Shown here in pieces: positions 27,501-37,180 of a DNA stretch of 64,000 nt (positions within the stretch are counted from its first letter, which is position 1; each line of letters starts with the position of its first letter). Location of the stretch: positions 8,432,001 to 8,496,000 of the forward strand of contig CM048572.1 in the NCBI GenBank assembly GCA_026413225.1, in the 5' to 3' direction. Both the position numbers and the translations under genes were made by a program. The stretch is from Otis tarda (lineage: Eukaryota > Chordata > Aves > Otidiformes > Otididae). The notes under the pieces are model-generated. The model made no database searches. It had not been told where the DNA came from and saw only the letters and a list, made by a program, of their open reading frames with translations.

Positions 27501-30100
27501 CACCTGAGAGCTGTCACCAGGTCTATTGCAAAAACCTTTCAGTAATTACTTTAATTATCCTGGTGCTACAGTTCCACTTAACTCCATTTTTAACATATAA
27601 TCTGAAAAAAATCTGATAAAATTAGGTGTTGCCAAACATCACTGGATGTTTAGTTTCTTCATCCCAATGATTATCTTAGTTTTTTAGGATGGCTTCATGT
27701 AAAGTATGAATTAACCAAACCATTTGGAGCTCAGGTCACCTATAATGAGAAACATAACTGTTACATTAGAAACTTACATTAACATTGTTTTATTTTGTAA
27801 GATAATAAATCTTTGAGTATTCCATGCAAAGTGAGAGAGTTTCAACAGGAGTAACACTGGAAGGGACAGTCTAGCCAGTAACAGTAGTTGAAAGAGTCTC
27901 CTAGAAGGATTCATCACTTAAATTCATTCATGCAAGGAAGGAAATAGCATCCAGTTCCATGTTTTAGATGAGTACTCTAATTAGCAAGATACCATATGGA
28001 AGATATAAGATAATTCTATCTTTTTAAATTAAAAAGCCCAAATTACTCTTGGGTTTTGTTTATTTTCGGAAAGGAAAGGACTTTGATATTTATCTTCAGA
28101 GTTTTGGCGTTCAAACTCTAAACGCAGGAGATCATTTTCCTTCAGTTAAAGTAGCATCTAAGCACTGCATATGGATAGGCTGGGATTAAAAATTCACTTT
28201 TTTCCTCACTGTCTCCTACTGACTGATGTAGCCCATACATACTCAGTGCACTGACGTTAAGAATCCCATTTTCATACGTCCCATAGAAAAGCTAAGCTGC
28301 TGACATGGGCCTTTAAGGACAGTAGCTAAAAGCTAGATGCTATGTTGCTGCTTTCCCTTGTGAACTTAATAATTTAAGTATCAGATTTCCCACTTTATAG
28401 ATAACAGTAATAATATTTACTTCCTGTGGAGACCATTGTGAGGTAAAATGAAATAGTTTGTCTGACTGACAGCCTCAAAGGAAGTCGATAAAGAAATGCA
28501 AAAGCACATTTAGCATCTGTTTAAGAATCTCCATGTGGTCCTGATTTGTGTGTCATCCTTTGCACAGACCTTGCACAGGCCCCTGCAATCTCCTCCTGTG
28601 TTTTGCAACAGTGCCTGAGGGAGAGATAAGTCAGGAAAGGATGATTTTAAAATTTCTTCACTATGTTAGGGAAGGCTCTTGGGTGTTCACTGGGCTGTGA
28701 CTGAGTATCTAGTACACAAATTTTCCTTATTGCGGTGATTCCTGAACAATACTGTCTGTCTCAACACTTAAATAATGAAAAGCAACATCATAAAAAATGC
28801 ATAAAGAGAAGTATTTGGTTAGAAAATCTTTGCAGCTAAAAGTAACAGAATAATCTTAAGCGATATATGAACTCTTCTGTTTGGAGCATTCTCACCCTAC
28901 TGGACTGTGCCTTTGTTGGAGAAACAGCTGCTCAACACTTTTCCTGGTAGATCCTTTCCCTGCTAGAACTCCCACTATGTATTTGAGCTCAAGTCTGTTT
29001 ATATAATTAATTGACATCTCAAGATCTTAGTGACTGGTGTGCTTTTACATGTCCCATCTTTGCTAGATGTAATACTGTTTTTCAGCTTCCACAAAAACCT
29101 AATTTATTCAAATGTGAAGACTTCCTGATTGCATGACAGTCACGCTAGAATTCCATTTTTGCTCATACTTTACCATGCTGTGTTTAACTGAAAGGTTAAT
29201 TTAGTAGCTTGGTTCTTTGAAAATATATTTTATGACATGAGTCAGGTATTTTACACAATAGGATTTTTTTTTTACTACAATGCTATAACGCTCTATGTAG
29301 CATTATTCATTATTATTATTATACATAATGCTACATAGATAAGCAAAAAGGGAAAAACAGTGCAGGATGGTTTAGCAATTACAGAGCTCAACCGAAGACT
29401 AGAAGACTGGACTGCAACCTTGGCTACACTACAGACCTGTTACTGATCGTAGCGAATTTGCAGTGGCCTTCTCGGCCTGTTTGTATTCCTCCCTTCCTCT
29501 CATTTGTGGCATTGCCAGAAAGCAGCCCTTCCTCTCATGTAATGCTGCTCTGCTTAAGTAACTGCAGATGAACTTGAGTTGGGCTCAGTTACACATTTTG
29601 CCAGGATTCACCACTAACATTTCCATCTTTTTAAAAGTCTATGAGATTTTTACTAACTATAACTATTTAGAAGGTTTTAGTCAGAAAACATCAGTTACTA
29701 CTAGGCTGCTAGCAGGAAGGGTCACAGGCCTTCATTTTTCTAGAAGAAATGGACACTACTAACAGTCTGATACATAACCTCTGAAACCCAGCCATCTCTG
29801 AAGTACGATGTGTGTAGCAGAAAGATAGCATGGTGTGAAGTATAGCTATTTATCAGTGAACCATAACAACACTCTATAGTTTTAAGATAAAAAATAAGGA
29901 ACAACTTCTACACATAGATGCCTTGGGTTAAAAAAACATTCACGGTACCTAATGGCTGTTGCCCAAATGATCAGGCACTTTTCTTTTTGTGTTACTTACG
30001 CTAATTTTCTGCTTTGCACAGTGCTGAATCCAGTGAAGGAACAACTCCTGCTAATACCACCTCCATCACCAGGAGAGACGAATGTGAGTTTGACTGACAT
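445..30100 (-). CDS. RIPOR3: RIPOR3 (RHO family-interacting cell polarization regulator 3), spliced, 3' end outside the window
   Basis: Twenty exons, each entered separately below, join on the minus strand to 2728 coding bases (909 codons plus one base). All boundaries are AG/GT and all phases agree. The translation matches the FAM65/RIPOR family throughout, for example [62 protein letters not shown] and LQPLPQTLR. It matches RIPOR3 better than RIPOR1 or RIPOR2, and PARD6B lies next to it as in human. RIPOR1 and RIPOR2 bind RhoA/RhoC through the N-terminal region and act in cell polarisation; RIPOR3 biochemistry is little known, so a Rho-related role is inferred. Layout: residues 1-34 carry an RSCSF motif, ~60-320 the RIPOR/PL48 region, 356-550 a variable Ser-rich linker ending in a probable coiled coil, and ~596-910 helical repeat-like sequence. 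About 33 C-terminal residues must be encoded left of base 1. Confidence 0.95.
536..1471. other. RIPOR3 intron with a GC-richer block
   Basis: Non-coding between two phase-compatible exons. Bases 1140-1320 are clearly GC-richer than the flanks and open in two minus-strand frames. Neither translation resembles RIPOR3 and no good donor follows, so I do not call an exon. Confidence 0.6.
1472..1555 (-). CDS. RIPOR3: RIPOR3 exon, residues 852-879
   Basis: Twenty-eight codons, [18 protein letters not shown] then [10 protein letters not shown]. It matches [20 protein letters not shown] of human as remembered. The acceptor is ttttag and the donor CGA|gtaagt, both phase 0. Confidence 0.93.
1826..2028 (-). 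CDS. RIPOR3: RIPOR3 exon, residues 784-851
   Basis: Translates [20 protein letters not shown], then [18 protein letters not shown] and finally NKNFREK. Human [17 protein letters not shown] matches. The acceptor is ttgcag and the donor AAG|gtaaag. HEAT/ARM-like helices are likely here (inference). Confidence 0.94.
3155..3313 (-). CDS. RIPOR3: RIPOR3 exon, residues 731-784
   Basis: Encodes [17 protein letters not shown], then [20 protein letters not shown] and a final LAKE. Human has RRLLEQVVSCGGLLP and FQFHSYLQRQSVSDLEKH by memory. The acceptor is tttcag and the donor G|gtaatg. Confidence 0.93.
3485..3646 (-). CDS. RIPOR3: RIPOR3 exon, residues 677-731
   Basis: Begins [15 protein letters not shown] after the split codon and ends [20 protein letters not shown] is identical to human by memory. 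The KIKKKKH basic run replaces less basic human sequence. The acceptor is tgccag and the donor G|gtatcg; a 19-A run (3656-3674) lies just upstream of the acceptor. Confidence 0.92.
3751..3764 (+). promoter_or_regulatory. CTCF-like motif
   Basis: GCACCAGATGGCAC matches CCASYAGRKGGCRS at 13 of 14 positions. It lies in a RIPOR3 intron. Confidence 0.3.
4869..4977 (-). CDS. RIPOR3: RIPOR3 exon, residues 641-677
   Basis: Reads [20 protein letters not shown] and continues to LDMSVEE plus one base. The acceptor is tttcag and the donor A|gtgagt. Between LEEV and the shared EEII this protein is about nine residues shorter than human RIPOR3 as I remember it. Confidence 0.9.
5735..5867 (-). CDS. RIPOR3: RIPOR3 exon, residues 596-640
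   Basis: Encodes [11 protein letters not shown], an acidic/Thr stretch, then [20 protein letters not shown]. The last segment matches the human LDVLLMVHLQVCKALLQ helix as I recall it. The acceptor is caacag and the donor CAG|gtaagg. Confidence 0.92.
6722..6858 (-). CDS. RIPOR3: RIPOR3 exon, residues 551-596
   Basis: Translates [20 protein letters not shown] followed by [20 protein letters not shown]; human has MECILESFAFLNADFALDEL by memory. The acceptor is caacag and the donor AG|gtgagt, which splits Ser596. Confidence 0.92.
7823..7836 (-). promoter_or_regulatory. CTCF-like motif
   Basis: CTGACCTCTGGTGG matches the reverse CTCF consensus SYGCCMYCTRSTGG at 13 of 14 positions. Confidence 0.35.
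7967..8551 (-). CDS. RIPOR3: RIPOR3 large variable exon, residues 356-550
   Basis: A 585-nt exon, the longest in the gene, flanked by ttgcag and gtatgg. It starts SVLQQRQ and contains PPSILSYL and DSFSSED, the only well conserved islands. Then comes a Ser/Thr/Asn-rich, probably disordered stretch. It ends with [10 protein letters not shown] and [16 protein letters not shown], a likely coiled coil also present in the human protein. The middle shows little resemblance to mammalian RIPOR3, as expected for a disordered linker. Confidence 0.93.
9522..9651 (-). CDS. RIPOR3: RIPOR3 exon, residues 312-355
   Basis: Begins [18 protein letters not shown] after the split Asn codon and ends [12 protein letters not shown]; human has NPFDTESFLVSPSPTGKFS by memory. 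The acceptor is ctacag and the donor CTG|gtgagt. A 6.9 kb intron separates it from the preceding exon. Confidence 0.94.
9652..16580. other. RIPOR3 long internal intron
   Basis: A 6.9 kb intron. It contains only short A- or T-rich runs (for example 12549-12590) and an octamer-type ATGCAAAT at 13974-13981. No recognisable repeat family or extra RIPOR3 exon was seen. Confidence 0.6.
16581..16726 (-). CDS. RIPOR3: RIPOR3 exon, residues 264-312
   Basis: Reads [20 protein letters not shown], then FFTTKP and [17 protein letters not shown], ending with two bases of an Asn codon. The acceptor is ctgcag and the donor AA|gtaagt. The alternating hydrophobic pattern suggests a beta-rich, C2-like fold (inference). 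Confidence 0.95.
18879..19004 (-). CDS. RIPOR3: RIPOR3 exon, residues 222-263
   Basis: Forty-two codons beginning [20 protein letters not shown], containing [17 protein letters not shown] and ending FEIK. The acceptor is ttctag and the donor AAG|gtgtgg. This is among the most conserved parts of the family. Confidence 0.95.
19687..19730 (-). CDS. RIPOR3: RIPOR3 exon, residues 207-221
   Basis: A 44-nt exon encoding [14 protein letters not shown] after a split Gly codon. The acceptor is tttcag and the donor GAG|gtgcag. [12 protein letters not shown] is a strong RIPOR family signature. Confidence 0.93.
20104..20167 (-). CDS. RIPOR3: RIPOR3 exon, residues 186-207
   Basis: Translates [21 protein letters not shown] plus one base. 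Human has [21 protein letters not shown] by memory. The acceptor is ttctag. The donor G|gtacat is GT but a poor match to consensus after position +3, so weak or regulated splicing is possible. Confidence 0.9.
20677..20826 (-). CDS. RIPOR3: RIPOR3 exon, residues 136-185
   Basis: Fifty codons beginning [20 protein letters not shown] and ending NFQECTE. The YCIQxRLxDGA motif is diagnostic for the family. The acceptor is ttaaag and the donor GAG|gtagga; both ends are phase 0. Confidence 0.94.
21615..21668 (-). CDS. RIPOR3: RIPOR3 exon, residues 118-135
   Basis: Eighteen codons, [18 protein letters not shown], with acceptor aaaag preceded by a C/T tract and donor AAG|gtaagg. It continues the amphipathic helix typical of RIPOR proteins (ERxIRKxEFHISK). 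Confidence 0.92.
21797..21820 (-). CDS. RIPOR3: RIPOR3 24-nt micro-exon, residues 110-117
   Basis: Only eight codons, AFYYDLDK, flanked by tttcag and gtaaga. Both neighbours are in phase 0, so skipping would delete exactly eight residues from the helical region without a frameshift. The peptide matches human RIPOR3 at this place. Gene finders often miss exons this short. Confidence 0.92.
22533..22611 (-). CDS. RIPOR3: RIPOR3 exon, residues 83-109
   Basis: Translates as [18 protein letters not shown] followed by DTKRSSRL, a near-exact match to the RIPOR family helical segment. The acceptor is ctccag and the donor TTG|gtaaga, ending in phase 0. Confidence 0.93.
22807..22888 (-). mobile_element. 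CR1 LINE 3'-end fragment
   Basis: The string GTTGGAAGGGACCTTCAAGG, followed by TCATCTAGTCCAACC and preceded by CATAGAATCCTAGA, is the reverse complement of the conserved CR1 3' end (which normally terminates in ATTCTATG-type repeats). Only the last ~80 bp remain, as is usual for 5'-truncated avian CR1 copies. It lies in the RIPOR3 intron upstream of the 22533-22611 exon, in the same orientation as the gene. Confidence 0.85.
24110..24187. repeat. 39-bp tandem duplication
   Basis: Two adjacent 39-bp units (24110-24148 and 24149-24187) share about 90% identity; each begins GAATGGTAC and ends AGAGTTATT. The element is intronic in RIPOR3. Confidence 0.85.
24937..25276 (-). other. Open, splice-bounded segment on the RIPOR3 sense strand (possible cryptic exon)
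   Basis: One minus-strand frame is open for 115 codons (24933-25280), with nine cysteines. An acceptor-like cttcag lies next to its start and a consensus gtaagt at its end. Spliced after the 26057-26203 exon, it would create an immediate stop (AA|GTGA), so it could only act as a poison exon. I recognise no protein family, and it may be chance. Confidence 0.2.
26057..26203 (-). CDS. RIPOR3: RIPOR3 exon, residues 34-83
   Basis: Translates as [12 protein letters not shown], then a stretch ending [13 protein letters not shown]. The segment before KIFEAL is basic and serine-rich; [10 protein letters not shown] is a family signature. The acceptor is ctacag, and the donor AA|gtaagg splits codon 83 (Asn here, Lys in human by memory). 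Confidence 0.93.
29292..29339. repeat. Perfect 15-bp inverted repeat (hairpin)
   Basis: The arm TCTATGTAGCATTAT (29292-29306) is repeated exactly as its reverse complement at 29325-29339. The 18-nt loop is made of ATT-type repeats. It lies in the RIPOR3 intron between the first two coding exons. The stem is too short for a typical microRNA precursor. Confidence 0.9.
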
Positions 30101-30128
30101 GACTGACAGTCAGTATGTCTACCGGCTT
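30000..30128 (-). CDS. RIPOR3: RIPOR3 first coding exon (residues 1-34, with 28 nt of 5' UTR)
   Basis: The start codon occupies 30098-30100. The exon reads [12 protein letters not shown], then a Gly run and [17 protein letters not shown], matching the human N-terminus (MSVKLRFLSPGD, RSASFAGF as I recall it). An in-frame TGA sits 12 nt upstream of the ATG, so this is the true start. The acceptor follows a strong pyrimidine tract (30129-30150) and the donor is GC|gtaagt at 29994-29999. The upstream 28 nt are 5' UTR, so at least one non-coding exon lies further upstream. Ser21 in R-S-C-S-F is a likely basophilic-kinase and possible 14-3-3 site, inferred from RIPOR2. Confidence 0.93.
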
Positions 30129-33100
30129 CTGAAACAAACAGAAAAACAGATGAGTCAAAACCTTCTTAGCGGTTCAGGCTTAGACCTGTGCTACTGCAAG
30201 TGCTGAGCTGCATGGAAGTGAAAAGTCAGAACAACAGACAGTAGATTAAATAGAAAAAACAGACTTGTCTGCTATATATGTTTCCTCTGTTGCCATCCAC
30301 AATTCAATTGAATGAGGGACTGAATAATCTAAAATGAAATCTCTCATGCCCTCTTCAATTTCTGATTGATTTTACAAACTTACTATGTAAAAACCAGAAC
30401 AGTCTCAATTCACAGGCTCTCTACGTTTCTGATTTTTCAAAAACCCTGTAATTGTCCCACTGCTTAAGGAGTTCAGGCCAACCAGTGCATTTCCAAATCA
30501 GTGGAACAGTACTTAAGCTTCAGACTTTGTCAGGTCCAAAAAGCAGTTCCTTGCATCTGTGCAGAGCCACACTGAATGAAGTCCATGGTAGAACTGGCTG
30601 AGTGTGGTACTTAAGCCCAAAGCAGAAGTCTGATTTCAACAGTAAATTTCAGGCTCATGCTCCTCCTCTGGTGGGATTTCTCTTGCATTGCTCGCTTCTG
30701 CTTTCCATCAGTCAAACTCTTTTCCTTTCTGGAGAATTGTGTTCTCTGCCATATGTCTATAGAATCCAAGTTACGATGTAAGTAACAGACATATCCTTCA
30801 AAGCAGCTGTAGAAAATCACCCAGACAGTTAATATACGAAAAATTCCTTCCTTCCCCCCTCAAGCTTGTGTAACGTAAACACCACAACTGAGTAAAACTG
30901 AGTAAAACAAAAAGCTGGATTATCTATTTCTAGAGAGAAGTACAAACTCCAATAAAGATCTCTACATGGAGATGGTCCATGGAAAATTTTGTCCTACATT
31001 ACAGAACGCTCTGAAGAACAGTGAGCTCTTAATAGATCAGAGTAGATACTGGAAAGAAACATCTGCACTCAGCCTCTATGCCTGACGTTATTCCACCAGC
31101 GTGGCTACAATTAGTCAGACTAGACGCCCAGAAATGTCAGGATAAGACTCCATTCCTTGGAGAGCAACCTAACTCAATGCTCTTCCAGACTGCATACAAA
31201 GAACTGAAAGGTTAAATATACTTTCCTAGAGCAGTGAGATTTGAGAGTATTTTGCTAATTCTGGGCTAGTATACAAGTACAGGGAATTACTTTAAGTGAC
31301 TATGCTTTAGGTACTGTTATCTACCAAAGCAGTTGTCGTGGATTTCCACAAGCAGAGATCCTGCAGTGAGACCTGACTACTTCATTAGAAGCCGCTCAGC
31401 CAGTTCCCTGGGCTGAGGTCTAAGATTCCCATTTCTTTGCCCATTCCATAGGCTGCGCCAAGCTCATGAACACATCTATGAAAAACAGGCAAAAGACTTC
31501 AGAACAGGATGTGAAAATTATAAAGTTGAGCCAAACTGCTACTTGCTTTGCAAGCTACCTAGTTTGACAAAACAGGTGTTGGGCATGGCTAGGTATTTTG
31601 TACCTCAGGGCATCGAAGTCCACACGACTCCATAGCTTCAGTAGTATGAACAGAAATCTGTCACATGGAAAAATGTAGGTGCATCTTAAGCACCTTTTAA
31701 TCAAATTGTACAGCACTTACATTCTTTTGCTTCAAAAGCATCTCTCCTTAACACCCTGATCGGAGATCGTACTTGCATCACATCACAGCTGAAGTTTCAA
31801 AATATTTTCTATTATTTCCTCTAGTTTTCAGACGCTTGTAAGTCTGTGAACAGTCACCCCATCAAAAGGATCACTAGACTGAAAATACCCTGCTACTTAC
31901 TGAAAAAATTAATTGCCTAACAAGCTGTTAAAGGAAGAAATAAAAGGAATAGCCTCATGGTTATTGACCACATCCCTCATCAAGGCTAAGCCAGATTCCC
32001 AGGATCTATTCTTCAGCTCTCTAACCTGGGAAAATTAGTTCATGAGTAAAAGGGAGGAAGAAAGTGCAGGAAAAGCTTGTCTAATTTTACAGGACTCCTA
32101 AAGCCTGCATAGCGTGAGACTGAAGCCTTTGAGGCACATAGATAGGAAACAAACAAAACCAGGCAGACCCGTGACAGGGAACAGAAAGTGGAAAAGTATG
32201 AGAAGATTCCCAAAGTAAAAATCTGTGGTGATGAACTCTAGATGTGAAGAATTAAGTTGGAATGTACAGACCTCCAAACGCAGTTGATGAAAGAAATAAA
32301 TTGCTTGAATCCAGCCTAGACTGGATTCTGTTGCCACATGTGTTTTCCTAAATCAAATATAATTCTGGACTTCAAGAAGAGACACTGTCGCAAATTGGTC
32401 AAAACGAGAGATGAATTTGACCTCACTTGCGCACAGCTACAAGAATTTAAAAATTCTCATGGGTCATTTGTTTTTTTGTAACTGTGCAAAGCTCAGTCCT
32501 CAAGGCCACTGACCGTGTCACGCTCTGCTGTCACATGTAGCTACATTCAGAAGCGATTCACAAGCACATTTTCGCAGTTGCCTCTTGTAAGAATGAAGAG
32601 AATCTAAATAATGTTAGGAAAGCACCATTAACGGGGTTATCTTTCTTCGAAATAGCGTCGACAAAGTCAAATACCTCTCGGTACACTTCTGCAGATGTAT
32701 TTTTTGTAGCAAACTAGAAACCTTAACAGCTCGTTTCACACTACTGAGTAGAAGACCGTAAGTAGGATGTCAAGACAACATTTTATTTGTAAGAAAGATT
32801 TATAAATGCAGTGTTTTAAACAGAGGCTTTTGCTAGCCAGAGTATCTGTATAAAAGTGCTGAGCTGCGTTATAACTGCCCCTGAGAAAAAGCATCTGGAC
32901 ACATCTCAAATCCAACTCTCCCTTTGGGCTAGAAATAATCAGAGAAGGACTCCCAACAAAGCCGAGTTCAAATCTCAAATCCAACCTGTCACCTCTGCTG
33001 TGTAGGCCAATGTCTCCAAATACAGGAACCGTACCTGGGGAGCAGAGGTACTTCCTCACTTTTAATCTTCCCAAAAAGCACAGAATCTGAATACAGTAGC

Positions 33101-36100
33101 AAGCTGGAGGCTGGGCTATGGAGAGTGCAAAAACAGCAGGCCAAACTGCAGGAGTCTATTGCCAGGGGCAATAGAAACACTGAACTGCTGGAAAAAAACA
33201 AGGGGTCTTGAAAAAGTCTTATAATGCCGCCAGATACGAATCTACTCCAACATTTTAATAGGTGTAGATTTTGTAAGATTGATATTTCAGGTCTCAGAAA
33301 TGTATTTTTAATACAAACCAAGAGGTATTTTTTTCAAATTAAAAGAATATGGTTGCTTGTCCCTAGTTCAATGATGTGCCAGTGACTTGCTGTAATAGAC
33401 TATTAGCATTTATCCTGCAGTGTTACGAAGTATTCAGGCACGTAGGGCCAAACATTTGAGCTTCAGTGCAGCAGTGAGTACACTCAAATTGCATGTTCTA
33501 TTTCATCTGTTAGGATATTCCTGAAGCCAGATGACCCTCATCCTCTACAAACAAAAAGCTGGTGTCTGTTTGTGTTTATGGCTAAACTTTTCCAGCCCTA
33601 GTCACATATTTAATTGTTTCTGGGCACAATGGTTTCAACAATTTTATGAGGAAAATATGACTCACTGACTTCTTGCAAAATATTTCTGCTTATGTTTTGT
33701 ACTTTAAATTAGTAGCCATGTTTTTCTTCTAATATCTCCAAGGGGTTCACTTGAACCTGGTGAACTATTGCTGGAGTAAGGTATTACTGTTTCCTTAAAA
33801 TTTAGTTTTCCGATTGTGAATGACCAGTTGGTGAAGAGACACACACTTGCTTTGAGCTGTGTGTCTGCAAAAACTGTACCAGACTTCTGTTTCCTTCAGC
33901 TAATTGTGGACACACACCTCGAGCTGACAGCCTAGGCAACAAGAGGCTACATATCCCACTCAGTATGGCTGTACCTGCTGTTCACGGGCTGCAGCAAGCA
34001 GTGGCTGCTGAACAAAATAAAAGCCAGTTAGAAATCAAGTTAATTGTTAGTCACTATATAAAAGAAACACAATGACCGAACACAAACTCTCAAATACCAA
34101 TCCCTTCAGCGTCTTAGGATCATGTTTGTGATTCTGGATACATTATGTGATCATGACAATTTGTCTTTCACGGCTTGATGCTAACTTTCTCCTTACATTT
34201 TTAGATTATTGTTGTTATTTTTATACGTAATTTTAACTATTACCTTCACTTGGAAGGACAATAGTGCCATTCTATCTTCTAACATAATCCTTTTCTCAAT
34301 ATCAGATGTACCCAACATTTTATTGGACGGACTGCCTTGCCCCTAAAATATGTGGCTTATTTGTGTACCTATATGGAGAATCCTCTTAGTAAGTGGATTT
34401 CTGCACAGCATAGTACATAGATTTTATTGCAGGGTTGCCACCTACAATCTATGTCTTTTTAGAGCACAGTTTTATAAAATTCACTTCAGCCCCCTGACGG
34501 CCAAACAAATTTGCCATTAACGTGTATTGCTTCCATACCATCTCTATTGACACTCAATTTTCACTGTATGTAACCCAAATCAATAGTGATTAAGTAGATG
34601 AACGTTCAGGGACTTTAGAGACATTCTCTGGACTTAACTCTGGAAATGATCTGTGGTTCCAACTAATCACCTGCTGTTTCAAAAAAACTTTCAGTCAAAG
34701 GTGCTAAATTACCCATTTTGCTTTCCTGAATTTATTATAAGCAGCTCAGTTTTGCTGCTCTAAATGTGTCTGTATTAGGCTTCTAGCAGACAAATACATA
34801 TATTGCAAATACTTAATAGGCAAAAAGACAATTTTAAGATAATTACACTAGAAAATTTCTAGCATAAGTTAAATTTAAGACAAATTTTGCAAACTGGGCT
34901 AAATTTGTCTACCATCACATTGATGTAATCACGATTATTTTTCTTCCTCTCAGTTATTTCAAAACTCAGGAACAATGGAATCCACTAACACTTCTGGATG
35001 CTTATGATGGGTGGTATCCATTTCAAACACTTGCGGGAGACAATTCAAGTCTTTCATGACACTGATAAAGGAAAAAATTAGATTGCCACAATGTATTACA
35101 ATATTGTCAAACTTTTTGAACAAAGTCTTAGGGCTGATCTGGGCCTGAACCACAGAAGTTTTTTGTGATTTCAACGTACCCTGGAACAGGCTGGAAATTT
35201 CTAGACCTTGGCACTTCCTTTGCAGTGTTGGACATCTAAAGAGTCCAGATGATTAAAATTAATGAAACTCCTGAGATGTGATAACATCATGACTCAGCCC
35301 TAATTACTCTAAAGGTAGAGGTAATGAAGGCTGACTGAATAAAGAATTAAGTGACCGTGTTGTGTACAGCGCAGTGTTGAGTCCACTGGGAAAATACACA
35401 CTACATTTAATCTTTGCTCTTCAGCATTCTTCAGAAAAACCATTGACCTAAGTAGCAATGTCTACTCTGCTAGATAAACATTCCAAATTTATGATTAAAA
35501 CCCTTTAACTTCTAAGCATTCTTGTCCAATTGTTAGACTAACATTCTATTTATACTGTTATTGGCAGAACTAAGAAAAATTTCTCTGGTTATTTTTCTAC
35601 AGATGAAAAGTAATTTGATCTAGGGAGACAGAAAGTGCCCTTGATGCTACATCTCCATATAGCTATTTTAACACAGCATTACACTCAGGGATTCTTTCTT
35701 CAGATATGTCTTTCCCAGCAGAATCTGCAAAGGTTATATGTAATCCACTGTAGCATAGGAATTCTGATTTGTGGATATTATCTACCTAGAACTGCTGTCT
35801 CACACCAACACATATAACCAGTCCACCCCACAGACAAGGGAAGAGCCACTGTGATTACAGATATGGAAAATGTATGTTGGTGTTTTGTTTTCATATGGTA
35901 AAACAGACTTGTGAAAATTGAGGTAATGGAGACAAATAGCCGCCTGTGATGAGCTTTTCAAAATTTTCCCCTTAGTACTTCTATCATCCGTCTCTGAGGC
36001 ACTAAGAGGTAAATTTTGCTTCTCCCTTGCACAGTTCCTGCTCTCTCATCTCCCCCCTACTCATCTCTTTCTCCCTCCTGGTTCCTATAATGAGAATAAA

Positions 36101-37166
36101 ACAATATAGACAGCTGAACTTGTTCAGCCTTCTTTGCAGAAAAATCCAATCCATGCAGGAAATGATCTCCTACCAAAGAATCACAGCTACAGTGCTGTAC
36201 AGCCCACTGGATACAGCTGTACAGAACCATGAGCAATCATTCTTCCGCTCCTATTCACCGGATATTTCTGCTGTCTTAAGACTGAGCAATGTGAACAATT
36301 ACATAGCAATTTTGCTGCAAGTGGAACATTTTGCTTCTCTACAAACCTGCACATGTGTTCCACAGAACTTCTTGGCCTAAACCTGTTTAATTCAGATTAT
36401 TAGATGGGTCCTTTAATTTGTGCCAAACTTACATGTGATGGGTTATATTTTGAAAACCTCAAATTATTTAGGAATATAAAACCACTCTCAAAAGTAATTT
36501 AGGCTCTTAGGAGTTAGTTCAATTGATTTTTAATAAGAATTATATTCATAGCTCACATTATTTAGAAAGATCACATGAGCTTCAGTGTGTAACTCATTTT
36601 GGTACTTTTGAAAACTTTATCTAGGCAGATTCAATTCTTAAATACATATTTAAATCCCACATATCTGACATACTTTCCTCCAAGCCATATTCAGGCCATA
36701 AAAAGAAAATCAGATAAATGGCTTTGATTCAAGTTATTGTTTTAGTCATTAGGCCCTTCTACAGCTTTATGCCAGCTTCTGGAAGTGAAGTTCTGGAGTC
36801 CAGGTTTCCTATGCAGCAACAAATTTAAATACCATAAGCAGTCCCCTCAGCTCCTCCTGAGGTGGAGGCAGTGTCTCTGATGTAACCATTTCTAGAGTAG
36901 TTCTTTGAACACAAGACTCACCTTTCAAGTCCAAGATGACCTGTTTTTCAAGTCTGCGATTCAAGATGTTACTGCATTTGTAATTAGTTTTCATCTAAGT
37001 ATACAGATCCAGTTCTATTCTCAGTGACACTGGTGCACATCCAGAGGAAATTAATCAGTCATTTATTCCAGATTTCCAGTAGAATCCTGGCAGCAAATGT
37101 TGGCCCGTACTTAGTTAATGACCTGGAAACTATTTTTCAAGACTTAATGTTGTGGTCAATTTTGCA

Positions 37167-37180
37167 CCTCCCTCTAGTGG
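37167..37180 (-). promoter_or_regulatory. CTCF-like motif
   Basis: CCTCCCTCTAGTGG matches the reverse CTCF consensus at 13 of 14 positions. A weaker plus-strand match (GAAGCAGATGGCGC, 12 of 14) lies at 37727-37740, making a divergent pair. Confidence 0.4.

Larger units (their letters stand above)
10..30128. other. Remaining RIPOR3 introns (general note)
   Basis: Other introns over 300 bases in this interval (2029-3154, 3647-4868, 4978-5734, 5868-6721, 6859-7966, 8552-9521, 16727-18878, 19005-19686, 20827-21614, 21821-22532, 22612-26056, 26204-29999) hold no further genes that I can support. They contain A/C-rich simple sequence near 18592-18635, 20919-20985 and 25389-25490. Repeats worth naming have their own entries. 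Confidence 0.6.
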
